The notes under the pieces: model-generated
What the model saw: only the letters and a program-made list of their open reading frames with translations
Database searches by the model: none
What the model was told of the DNA's origin: nothing
Shown: positions 39,169-47,326 of the stretch, piece by piece
How the letters are laid out: every line of letters begins with the position of its first letter
Position numbering within the stretch: position 1 is the first letter of the stretch
Translations under genes and position numbers: made by a program
Assembly: GCF_007747995.1 (NCBI RefSeq)
Contig: NZ_CP036276.1
Span: forward strand, 4,083,001 to 4,147,000
Reading direction: 5' to 3'
Source of the DNA: Symmachiella dynata
GTDB lineage: Bacteria; Planctomycetota; Planctomycetia; Planctomycetales; Planctomycetaceae
DNA length: 64,000 bases

Positions 39169-42100
39169 TCATTTAGTGAACTCGAGGATGGCGCCGTCAG
39201 CCTTTGACTGAAATTCCGATGGTTTCAACACATCGAATGACCCATTGGGTTGTTCGACAAGGTACACGACTCGTTCTTCCAGGACTTCTGGATCGCCGGA
39301 GGTGACTTGCCCCGCCCGATTGAAGGCAATGCCGACATGATGCGGTATTGATGAATCTTCGGCAGGGGGTTCGAGACCGGCGACATAGATCGCCATTGCT
39401 AAGATTTCGCCTGTCTCGACATCCACAATCCGGGCCATCCCATCCCAACCGCACGTTGCTAACTTTGTACCATCGGGGCTATACGCGACGCCCGTACAGG
39501 GAGCCGCATGATTGGGGAACTCTCTCAGAAATGTGCCATCGGATTTCCAAAGGAGTACCGATGTATCCCAACAGCCCGTAGCAACCGTCTTGCTGTCCGG
39601 ACTCCAATTCACGCCCATGATCGAGGCTTCAAATCCCGGCACGACCGGCCCCGGCGTTCCATCCGGTCGCCAAAACCGCAGACTGGTGTTGTGCCCCGAA
39701 ACAATCCACTCGCCATCCGGACTCCAATCGATGCTATCCACGTCTCCGTCGTAAGCCTGCATTACTTTCAACTCTTTGGGGGGAGCCGTTGGATCTTCAA
39801 CCTGTGAGACCCGCACGTTTGCATCCAGGCCACTCGTCGCCAACTGTTTTCCATCGGGACTGAACACGGCTCCTGTTGCTCCCTGGGCATGCATGTTGGA
39901 CGACTTGACATCTCCTTCCATATCGAAAATGTCCAGCGATCCGCCGCGCCGCGTGACGACCAAACGCTTGCCATCGGGCGACCAAGCCATCCCACGGGGG
40001 ATCCCGCGACCTCCGCTCAGTTCATTGAGCAATTCGCCTTCGGCGCTGTAGAGGCCCACCCGCTGGAAAGCTTCATTCGCCGCGAATTTCTCCCCATCAG
40101 GGCTCCATTTGACGCTGCCGACAAAGTTTTGGAATTCGTCAATGGTCAGTTCCTTCTCGAAGTTCCCTGACCAAAGATGCACTGCAGAATCTTCGGCGGC
40201 AATTGCAATTTGATCGCGCGAAGGATGCCAATCCAAGTTCATCAGTTTTGCACCACTGGGGCGAATTAACTTTCGGGAACCAGCAGGACCGTCGGTTGTA
40301 AAAAATCGCACGGAAAAGCGGCCACCGGCAAGAATGCGGTTTGTCTTCGGGTTCCAATCTAGTGTAAAGACATCGCCGTAATTGAAATTCGTTCGTTCCA
40401 GCCGACGGATCAAATGCCCCTCGACCGACCACAGTAAGATTTGGCGGTCTTCGGCTGCCGTGATCAACTGGGTACTGTCCGGACTCCAGGCGAGTCCGCG
40501 AATCGATCGACTGTGGCCGCGTAGCGTCGGGCCGGGTGTTCCGTCAGCTTTCCAAAGTCGTACGGTGGCAATGGCTTGTTGTCCCGGTTCGGTCGGGATC
40601 AATCCCATACTACTGGAAGCCAACCACTTGCCGTCGGGGCTCCAGCGTACGCGGGTCATGCCGCCGTGATGGCCTTCCAAAACCGCTCCTGGCTGGCCAT
40701 CTGCTTTCCAGAGACGGACCACGCGGTTGTCATCTCCAGCGGCCAGCACCGTCCCTTCTGGATTCCAGGCAATCGTATTGACCGGTGCTTCGTGTCCTTC
40801 GATGACAATTCCGGGCGTCCCGTCAATTCCCCAGGTACGAATCGTGCCATCCATCGCAGCTGTCGCAAAGGATTGACTGTTCGGATGCCAAGCGATACTT
40901 CGAACTGGAGCGAGATGATCTTTTAATACGGGACCGGGCACGCCCTCCGCACTCCAAATCCGCACCGTAGCATCATCGGCGCCTGTCGTAATCCACTTTC
41001 CATCCGGAGACCAACCGATAGCACGTATGTTGCTGCTGTGCCCAACCAGTACCCGCTGTAGATCTAACGTTTCGGCGTCATGGATCCGAACATAGGTCCC
41101 CTCGCCGAATGCGATTGATTTTCCGTCGGGACTGTGCACGGCTGCTTCGACATAACCACCGACCGGCACCATCATCGCCTGCCAGCGACCTAATCCAGGA
41201 ATTTCGGCCGGCGCGGGAATCAGGCCCGGCAAGGTCGTCCCGGCAGTTCCAGGCTGCCAGCGTCCAGATTTCTCCGCGACCGCCTCTGTATTTTTAGTAG
41301 GACTCGCCGAGTCGGGCGTCGCTTTCGATGGTTCATTGACAGATTCCTTGGCAGCAGTTTTCGGGGCATCGCCAGCGCCGTCAGCTAATGTAATTGTGCC
41401 GCAGACAGCGACGATCGCCATCACGATTGACATCATCACGACCAACGTTGTTCCGCGTGCCGTCAGTCTAATCATGTGGCTTCGCCGTTCGTCAAGCAAT
41501 CCGGCCACGCGGCGTTCCAGCTTCCAACGCGATGTGAACAACCCGACCGTCCCCGGAAGCGGACGCGAAGCGTGTATCAGTTCTGCAAGCGTCAACAGTG
41601 TGCGGCCATAGGAGTGCGGATCGGTGTTGGCCAGCACATAGTTATCGCAAACTTCTTCACGAGCGCGGGCCAGTTGTTGATTGACCGCAATTGCAAATGG
41701 ATGCAGCCAGAAAATGCAGGATGCGACTTGCTGAAACAGCACCACCACTTGATCACGACGCACAATGTGGGCCAACTCATGGATCAAAATATCATTTAAT
41801 TGCGTAGGCGTAACTCGTTCGACCATTCCTTCGGGAATCACCACCCGCGGCCGCAAAAAACCAGTGGCAACCGGCCCAACAATCACGCGCGAACGCACAA
41901 CTTCCGGCGTCTGTTCTAACTTGAGTTTTTGCACAACCTGCTGAAACGCTGTCGCTAATTTTGCATCCGTGTTCGGTACAGCCAAACGGAGAATCGAAAT
42001 CAGCCGAGCCCAACCCCAGGCCAGCCGTACCAAGAAAAATAACGTACCAGCAGCCCATACAACAAACACGCCCTGCATTGACACGCGCAGCAAACGGCCA

Positions 42101-42669
42101 TACCAAGTCATCGTCTCCTGAGCTACGGGAACCACAGGGACGGTTTGTGCCTGGGCCGAGCCGGAATCCGTGGGCAGCGGTGAAACAACGGTCGCTTCAT
42201 TCGGCTCTCCCTCTGGCAACACAGCGACTATCTCAGCACTTTGGGACTCTGCCACCGCAACCGGCTCTGATTCCGGAAGGTTTTCCGCTGCATCGGCATT
42301 ACGCGGCGGGACGATCACAAATTGTTTCGGCAACCGCGGCGTTGTTGGAGTCACTTCTGGAGTAGTCGGCATCACCGTTGGAGCGTGCGGCGTGGGAGCA
42401 ACCGGCGCCGCAACCGGTTCAGCGACGAGTGACACAGAGATCAAGCTCCTGCCTGAAGACTGCATCACCCAGGCAATAACCGGGCTCATTAACATGAACA
42501 TCAAGGAGGCACAGAGCACCCAATAACGCACCGCTGGACGGCGACGCACGAAGGCAATCACGACCAAGGCAACCGCGGTGACTAGCGTGACCTGCAGTAG
42601 GACATTTACGGCCCACACCAGAAGTTGGTCACTCGGATCTGTGAAAATCGATGCGATCATTGGTTTCAC
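39169..42669 (-). CDS. BlaR1-type M56 metalloprotease with WD40 sensor domain
   Basis: 1,166 residues. The N-terminal ~430 residues are a BlaR1/MecR1-like module with about four TM helices (LLQVTLVTAVALVVIAFV, YWVLCASLMFMLMSPVIAWV, VFVVWAAGTLFFLVRLAWG, LVVMMSIVMAIVAVC) and the zinc-protease motif HELAH (297-301), followed by the EEVCDNYVL that supplies a further ligand. Instead of a penicillin-binding sensor, residues ~480-1130 form at least 13 WD40 blades ending in W-type motifs (VRIWSAEG, IRTWGIDG, VRLWKADG, ILLWSVEG, LRFWRPDG, VLLWKSDG). The protease probably cleaves the BlaI-type repressor encoded 17 nt upstream when the propeller detects a signal. The signal is unknown; beta-lactam sensing is unlikely. 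Confidence 0.9.
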   Translation of the reverse strand: MKPMIASIFTDPSDQLLVWAVNVLLQVTLVTAVALVVIAFVRRRPAVRYWVLCASLMFMLMSPVIAWVMQSSGRSLISVSLVAEPVAAPVAPTPHAPTVMPTTPEVTPTTPRLPKQFVIVPPRNADAAENLPESEPVAVAESQSAEIVAVLPEGEPNEATVVSPLPTDSGSAQAQTVPVVPVAQETMTWYGRLLRVSMQGVFVVWAAGTLFFLVRLAWGWARLISILRLAVPNTDAKLATAFQQVVQKLKLEQTPEVVRSRVIVGPVATGFLRPRVVIPEGMVERVTPTQLNDILIHELAHIVRRDQVVVLFQQVASCIFWLHPFAIAVNQQLARAREEVCDNYVLANTDPHSYGRTLLTLAELIHASRPLPGTVGLFTSRWKLERRVAGLLDERRSHMIRLTARGTTLVVMMSIVMAIVAVCGTITLADGAGDAPKTAAKESVNEPSKATPDSASPTKNTEAVAEKSGRWQPGTAGTTLPGLIPAPAEIPGLGRWQAMMVPVGGYVEAAVHSPDGKSIAFGEGTYVRIHDAETLDLQRVLVGHSSNIRAIGWSPDGKWITTGADDATVRIWSAEGVPGPVLKDHLAPVRSIAWHPNSQSFATAAMDGTIRTWGIDGTPGIVIEGHEAPVNTIAWNPEGTVLAAGDDNRVVRLWKADGQPGAVLEGHHGGMTRVRWSPDGKWLASSSMGLIPTEPGQQAIATVRLWKADGTPGPTLRGHSRSIRGLAWSPDSTQLITAAEDRQILLWSVEGHLIRRLERTNFNYGDVFTLDWNPKTNRILAGGRFSVRFFTTDGPAGSRKLIRPSGAKLMNLDWHPSRDQIAIAAEDSAVHLWSGNFEKELTIDEFQNFVGSVKWSPDGEKFAANEAFQRVGLYSAEGELLNELSGGRGIPRGMAWSPDGKRLVVTRRGGSLDIFDMEGDVKSSNMHAQGATGAVFSPDGKQLATSGLDANVRVSQVEDPTAPPKELKVMQAYDGDVDSIDWSPDGEWIVSGHNTSLRFWRPDGTPGPVVPGFEASIMGVNWSPDSKTVATGCWDTSVLLWKSDGTFLREFPNHAAPCTGVAYSPDGTKLATCGWDGMARIVDVETGEILAMAIYVAGLEPPAEDSSIPHHVGIAFNRAGQVTSGDPEVLEERVVYLVEQPNGSFDVLKPSEFQSKADGAILEFTK

Positions 42670-42686
42670 TCCCGCAGTTTGGATCG

Positions 42687-43076
42687 TTATCGTTTGCTGG
42701 ATTCTGCCTCGTCAATCATGTCGCGAATGCGTTCTGCTTCGTCCGCAGTCAAACCGCGGTATTCGATCAGCGCGGTGACCATTTCTTCCGGGGAACCTGC
42801 AAAGAATCGGTCGACCATTTGAGCGACCTTTGCCCCCAGTGACACCGTGCGCGGTCGATTCGCAGAATACACGAAAGTTCGCCCTTGTTCGCGATGTTTC
42901 AGCCAGCCTTTATCCTCCAGGCGGACAATCATCGTCTGCACCGTGTTCCGCGCCAGCTGTCGCCGCGCGGAGAGCGCATCGCGGACTTCGCTGACAGTCA
43001 CCTCATGGCGCTCCCACACGATTTCCATGATTTCGCGCTGTGCATCGGTCAGCGGAGAAGAATTTGATTTTGCCAT
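42687..43076 (-). CDS. blaI: BlaI/MecI/CopY-type transcriptional repressor
   Basis: 129 residues, the usual length. The winged helix covers residues ~8-75 (LTDAQREIMEIVWERHEVTV, SEVRDALSARRQLARNTVQT, MIVRLEDKGWLKHREQGRTF) and the C-terminal dimerisation helices follow (VAQMVDRFFAGSPEEMVTAL). It would bind a palindrome upstream of its own gene as a dimer and repress the operon. The M56 protease downstream is the expected inactivating partner. A candidate operator lies at 43125-43139. Confidence 0.93.
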   Translation of the reverse strand: MAKSNSSPLTDAQREIMEIVWERHEVTVSEVRDALSARRQLARNTVQTMIVRLEDKGWLKHREQGRTFVYSANRPRTVSLGAKVAQMVDRFFAGSPEEMVTALIEYRGLTADEAERIRDMIDEAESSKR

Positions 43077-43124
43077 CCGCGGCCCCTCGAAACGGTGAAC
43101 CCGTATTCAACTGACCGCATATTA

Positions 43125-43139
43125 CCTACAAACAGTAGG
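43125..43139. promoter_or_regulatory. Putative BlaI operator
   Basis: CCTACAAACAGTAGG is a 5-5-5 palindrome (CCTAC and GTAGG arms) 49 bp upstream of the repressor ATG. Operators of BlaI/MecI proteins are short dyads with TAC and GTA half-sites, which this resembles. It is the only strong palindrome noticed in the 180-bp region upstream of the repressor. Confidence 0.5.
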
Positions 43140-43256
43140 CAACGCAAGATCGGATCGGAAAAATCGTCTCAGCGGGGGCAATTCCCAATACCGCGCGGCG
43201 CTATTCATATCCGCGCAGCTCGAACCACAGGCTTGGGGCAGAATCAGCTCATCGAG

Positions 43257-44300
43257 CTATAAGAAGATTACCGCGTTCACCAACAGGTATGCACCGAGCA
43301 ACACTAAGCCGAACCCGCGTTTCATGTGACTGCCCGAGAACAAAATCCCCACCCGAAACACAATCAGCACGGTGAGCATTGCTGGAAAAAGCACATGGAA
43401 GAATTGGGGCCCCGCCTCTAATCCTTGCGGCGTAACAGCTGCTGCCGCGCCGGTCACGAACAGCACGTTGAGGATATCTGCTCCGATGACATTTCCGACC
43501 GCGAGATCGCCGTGCCCATGCCGGGCAGCGGTCACGCAGGTGACCAATTCCGGCAGGGATGTACCAAACGCGACAAGCGTTGCCGCAATCAAGGCCTCGG
43601 GAATACTCATACGAATCGCCGCTTCCTCAACGCACGGAATGAGTATATGTGAAGCTCCGACAACCAAAATGACAGCAAATGCTAACTTGGTGAGAATCCA
43701 AGCCGTTGAGGCTTTGGCATCGCCTTCGAAGTCTTCCAACGAGGTGCCATTCTTCTCTTCACGCGCCCAGCGAACCGATTGCCAAATATACCACGCCAAG
43801 ATTGCCAGGAACGCAAAGCCTGTGATTTGTGCGATATGGCCTCCGTCGGTAAAAGCCGTTCCGGGCGCGTTCCATGGCCAACTGACTGCGACTAATAAAA
43901 TTCCGGACCCCAACTGCACCCAGCCTTGGCGATTGACGATCTTTTTGTGCAGCGGTAGGGGAGCGATCAGACAAGCAATCCCCAGAATCAAGCCGGTATC
44001 GCAAATCACCGACCCGACTGCATTTCCTAGGGCGAGACCGGGTACCCCGTTGACAGCTGCAAAAACAGAGACTGCCACTTCAGGCATCGTTGTCCCCAAA
44101 CTCACCACAGTGGCGCCGATGACAACCTTAGAAAGCCCGGACCGTTCAGAAAGCACGACCGCTTCTTCAACCAGCCAATCGGCTCCTTTGGCGAGGACCG
44201 CCAGATTCACCGCAATCATGCCCAGCAATACGGTCCACGCCAGTGCAGGCGTGGTATCCCACGGCAGATCGTTAATGAAGCCTTTGATTATCTCTTCCAT
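43257..44300 (-). CDS. yrbG: CaCA-family sodium/calcium antiporter (YrbG type)
   Basis: 347 residues, about ten TM helices, with the two inverted alpha-repeats of the family: GATVVSLGTTMPEVAVSVF in the first half and AATLVAFGTSLPELVTCVT in the second. The acidic residues in TMPE and SLPE carry the ion-binding site. A polar loop (WAREEKNGTSLEDFEGD) divides the halves. It probably exports Ca2+ in exchange for Na+ or H+. The neighbouring operon encodes an EF-hand protein, but there is a 180-bp gap and the link is only suggestive. Confidence 0.93.
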   Translation of the reverse strand: MEEIIKGFINDLPWDTTPALAWTVLLGMIAVNLAVLAKGADWLVEEAVVLSERSGLSKVVIGATVVSLGTTMPEVAVSVFAAVNGVPGLALGNAVGSVICDTGLILGIACLIAPLPLHKKIVNRQGWVQLGSGILLVAVSWPWNAPGTAFTDGGHIAQITGFAFLAILAWYIWQSVRWAREEKNGTSLEDFEGDAKASTAWILTKLAFAVILVVGASHILIPCVEEAAIRMSIPEALIAATLVAFGTSLPELVTCVTAARHGHGDLAVGNVIGADILNVLFVTGAAAAVTPQGLEAGPQFFHVLFPAMLTVLIVFRVGILFSGSHMKRGFGLVLLGAYLLVNAVIFL

Positions 44301-44642
44301 GTCTCGTCCACAGTTGTTTGAATTCAGCGACTACGACGACTGCCAAATGCCCCGCCTTGAGACATTCGCTGGTTTCGCCCCCCTCTTACACCCTTACCAC
44401 GGCGAGTCAGGGAACGGTGATATCGGGATGGCCCCACTCTCCACTGGGTCAACCGAGCCAGGGTAACCGTTGCGATATTACCGACCGACAGTCGGAATCA
44501 CAACTCGCGGAATCACCGGCACGGCGTGATCTCAGTTTCCAAACGTCCAGCGGGTGAAATTGGATCACGAATTGCCCCAGATCCACTTTAAGGGGCGCGT
44601 TTGGAAGACTTGGGGCAACAACAGACCCGGCATAGCCGCCGT
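44301..44642. other. Intergenic region with interleaved inverted repeats
   Basis: 342 bp without a gene between the FHA gene and the antiporter gene (both minus). Two inverted repeats are interleaved: TTCCAAACG at 44537-44545 with CGTTTGGAA at 44598-44606, and TTGCCCCA at 44572-44579 with TGGGGCAA at 44611-44618. This A-B-A'-B' order can form a pseudoknot-like RNA fold just downstream of the FHA stop. No T-run follows. Confidence 0.5.
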
Positions 44643-46109
44643 TTATAAGTCGTTCAACTGCCCAATGCCAACCGCGTCGTGCGTGACCTTTGATTGATCC
44701 GTTCCAGTCGTACCTGGTGGGAGTGGTGTACGGCGTACGTATACGCCGATCACTTTTCCATCCTTGGCCAATACCGGACTGCCGAACCACTCGAATCCAG
44801 AAAAATCACCTTCACACTTGAGCACCAGTCGCTCGACAGGTGCCGAAGCAGCTTGGGGCAACAGCACAAGAATACGGCCTGCACTTTGACTCGGAACCGG
44901 TGGTTCCTCTGGGTCCCACATAAAATCTGCTGTTTTCACAGGACACCCTTGTAGCACAATCTTCGAACTGGTGCTGGGGCGATCGCCAGTCTCAACCAGG
45001 CTCAGATAACTCTCCAAGTCGTCGGTGACTTCGATCGCGCCAATGTCAAAATAAAAGCCTTCTTCCGAGATCTGAAATGCCTTTTCCTCCAAAGGCTTCA
45101 TTTGTTCATCAATGGTGTTGCGCTCCGATGCGTCAGCCGCTTGTTCCTTTTTCTCGTCCAACGCCTCAAGTTGGGGGATGAGTTGCCCCAACTGCGTCAT
45201 AGCGTTTGCGAATTCGGGATGCACCTTCGTCTTGTCAAAGTCGATCAAGATCTCACGTTTGGTCATCGGTGAAATCAGAAGTGCCGTCATCTCAGATTCG
45301 GGCGTGCAGAGTTTCCGTGCCGCTTCAATCGCGCTGGCCGTGGTGGCAAGCCGATGCGGAGAAATTGCAAACGCAGTCCCCAGTTGATTCATCTGTCCCC
45401 CAGGCGACTTAATCACAATCGCATACAACGCCTGGGTTGCTGGCGGTGGTGCTGGAGTTTTCGGAAGAGGAGAAGGCGAATTTTCTGGCCCGGGCTTGTC
45501 AATTGGCTCGCGGTCTGGTTCAGCAACCACCGGCGGCAGCGGTTCCTCAGCCGTCTTGTCAGGTGTTTCTGAAATCATAACACGTTCATCACCGCCACCG
45601 GAATTCCCACTGAGCAGAGTGAACGCAACGACGAGCACTACTGCCAATCCTCCCACGCCCCAAACGGCGAGTTGCTTCGGCGAAAATGCGCGGTTCTCAT
45701 CGGCAGCCTGCGAAGCTCCCGTAGTCTCGGGGGAAATGGGAGTGTCTGCCGTTACGGCATTGTCATGCGCAGCATCAGTCGCAGCGACTGGAACGGCAGA
45801 AGCCAACGGGGGGGCTGCGGGTTGCGCAGGTTCAAAAACGAGTTTGGGACCCGTTTCGGTGAGGCCAATCGACTCGCCCGGTTGCAACCAGTGCACCCTG
45901 GCCGGCGCCGCATTTCCGGCGGTGAGCAAATGATCCCCTTGGCTTTCAATCATCCAGCGTCCCGCAACACGTTTGATTGTAGCGTGCTGACCGCACAGTC
46001 GTTCGTCGTCGGGAAAAGCGATTGCACAAAAGCGGTCGCGACCGATCACAGCCGACGTGCCTTCGATTTCGATGATTGCCCCCGCCTCGGTCGCTACTCG
46101 AAATGCCAT
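44643..46109 (-). CDS. FHA-domain membrane protein with degenerate trypsin-like domain
   Basis: 488 residues. Residues 1-95 are an FHA domain (SAVIGRDRFCAIAFPDDERL, CGQHATIKRV), which binds phospho-threonine. A linker and one TM helix (147-167, LAVWGVGGLAVVLVVAFTLL) follow, then a Pro-rich stretch and a trypsin-fold domain (~228-480). The fold is recognisable from GTAFAIS (244-250), DIGAIEV (355-361) and GSPVLAKDGKVIGVYV (443-458), but the catalytic His position is Ser259 (LATTAS) and the catalytic Ser is Phe442 (EWFGSPV), so proteolysis should be lost. A helical insert (~300-345) sits inside. It is the third gene after the Hsp70-like gene and may relay kinase signals across the membrane. Confidence 0.8.
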   Translation of the reverse strand: MAFRVATEAGAIIEIEGTSAVIGRDRFCAIAFPDDERLCGQHATIKRVAGRWMIESQGDHLLTAGNAAPARVHWLQPGESIGLTETGPKLVFEPAQPAAPPLASAVPVAATDAAHDNAVTADTPISPETTGASQAADENRAFSPKQLAVWGVGGLAVVLVVAFTLLSGNSGGGDERVMISETPDKTAEEPLPPVVAEPDREPIDKPGPENSPSPLPKTPAPPPATQALYAIVIKSPGGQMNQLGTAFAISPHRLATTASAIEAARKLCTPESEMTALLISPMTKREILIDFDKTKVHPEFANAMTQLGQLIPQLEALDEKKEQAADASERNTIDEQMKPLEEKAFQISEEGFYFDIGAIEVTDDLESYLSLVETGDRPSTSSKIVLQGCPVKTADFMWDPEEPPVPSQSAGRILVLLPQAASAPVERLVLKCEGDFSGFEWFGSPVLAKDGKVIGVYVRRTPLPPGTTGTDQSKVTHDAVGIGQLNDL

Positions 46110-46195
46110 AGGTTTCCAACTCGATTGAAGCGTTTGGTTGGCGGCACCAGCCGCTGGGTGTAGATTCTTCGATTCTCAGTGCGGAGAGAAACCGA

Positions 46196-47326
46196 TTATT
46201 GAGTGACGGAATCGTCGTCCTCGACAGTTCGATAAAGGTCACGCATGATGAAAAATGTTTCGCGATAGGCGGATTCATCACCGTTGAGCGCCGGTGCAAA
46301 TTCTAATCCGTGCCGCGACATGTGCGTGACCAACGCAAGCAGGTTATCGCCCTGGAATTGCGCGGAGTCTTCGAGGACCACCGTACTACCTAACTCTTGC
46401 AAGCGCGCCATTTCGCCAGCCAGGCTTTCCAAGAAACGTCGAGAGGCCAAAAACCGGAAAAAATTCCGGCCGCCTGATTCCGTGCGCCGCTCCTGGGTGT
46501 AATATTCGATGAACGTAGTAAACAGCCGATCGTGGGCTTCCATGAGCACCTTCATCCGGTCGTTGACAGCTTTTTTGTCGCTCGGCGAGGTTTGAGCCAG
46601 TTCAGCCCGGGCTTTCTCAAAGTCATTGCGCTGCGATTCGAAACGATCATCCTGTAAGGCAAGCGGCCACTTTTCGATGTTGAGCGATTCTTTGGAGTTC
46701 ACACGAAACACACGTTGTTTGCCACCAGAGAGATCTTCACGCACGCGGAGTTTGGATAGCGTTTCCGGCGAGAGCTGCAGTTGCGCACTTAGCCCTGGGT
46801 CCGCATTGGTTAACCCGTACTGCGTCGCTAAAATTGGCCCCGACAAACGATGCAATAAAAAGTTCAGCGCGACACCGTTATTGATCTCATTGTCGTTCAG
46901 TTCCGGAAAGTCCTTCAAGCGGCGCCACGTTTTAGCATTCCGCTGTTCAGCGGCATCTAAAGGTGCCGTGTACAGCCGCAATTTTTGGGCGCGATAAATC
47001 TCTTTCTTCTCCCAGTAGGCCTTCGCGTATTCGACGGAGTTAGCGATTTCCTTGCTATAGGCTTCAGCGCGCCGATTCCGCGCATCGGCCTGCAAGACAG
47101 CATTATCACCGATGCTGCGAACCAAGTCCGCCTGAGCGCGAATCCGATTTGAAATGGCGTCGGCCGGACCGTAATAGTGTCGCCATCCCCAAGCGGAACG
47201 AAAACCAGGATACCGGCGTCCGGCTGGTTCGATTTGGGAATAAGCCGGGGCAGCGGCACTCAATACCGCAACACTTGCCAATAGCAGGCAGCGAAGACCG
47301 CGGCTGAACTGTTTGCATCGTTTCAT
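46196..47326 (-). CDS. Exported hypothetical protein
   Basis: 376 residues with a clear signal peptide (CLLLASVAVLSAAAPAYS). No known family recognised. The mature chain is largely helical and charged: an N-terminal tyrosine/tryptophan-rich segment (YPGFRSAWGWRHYYGPADA), helices rich in R, E and A (ARNRRAEAYSKEIANSVEYA), and a coiled-coil-like middle (LQDDRFESQRNDFEKARAEL). Its ATG overlaps the Hsp70-like stop by 4 nt (47323-47326) and the FHA gene follows after 86 nt, so the three probably act together, possibly with this one as the periplasmic member. Confidence 0.8.
   Translation of the reverse strand: MKRCKQFSRGLRCLLLASVAVLSAAAPAYSQIEPAGRRYPGFRSAWGWRHYYGPADAISNRIRAQADLVRSIGDNAVLQADARNRRAEAYSKEIANSVEYAKAYWEKKEIYRAQKLRLYTAPLDAAEQRNAKTWRRLKDFPELNDNEINNGVALNFLLHRLSGPILATQYGLTNADPGLSAQLQLSPETLSKLRVREDLSGGKQRVFRVNSKESLNIEKWPLALQDDRFESQRNDFEKARAELAQTSPSDKKAVNDRMKVLMEAHDRLFTTFIEYYTQERRTESGGRNFFRFLASRRFLESLAGEMARLQELGSTVVLEDSAQFQGDNLLALVTHMSRHGLEFAPALNGDESAYRETFFIMRDLYRTVEDDDSVTQ

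Noticed and set aside
39169-43076. A beta-lactam resistance operon (blaR1-blaI)
   Set aside because: The sensor is a WD40 propeller instead of a penicillin-binding domain, and no beta-lactamase or PBP gene follows.
43372-44466. 364-codon open frame on the plus strand opposite the antiporter
   Set aside because: Fully antisense to a clear CaCA protein; the translation is Ser/Thr/Pro-rich with no motif.
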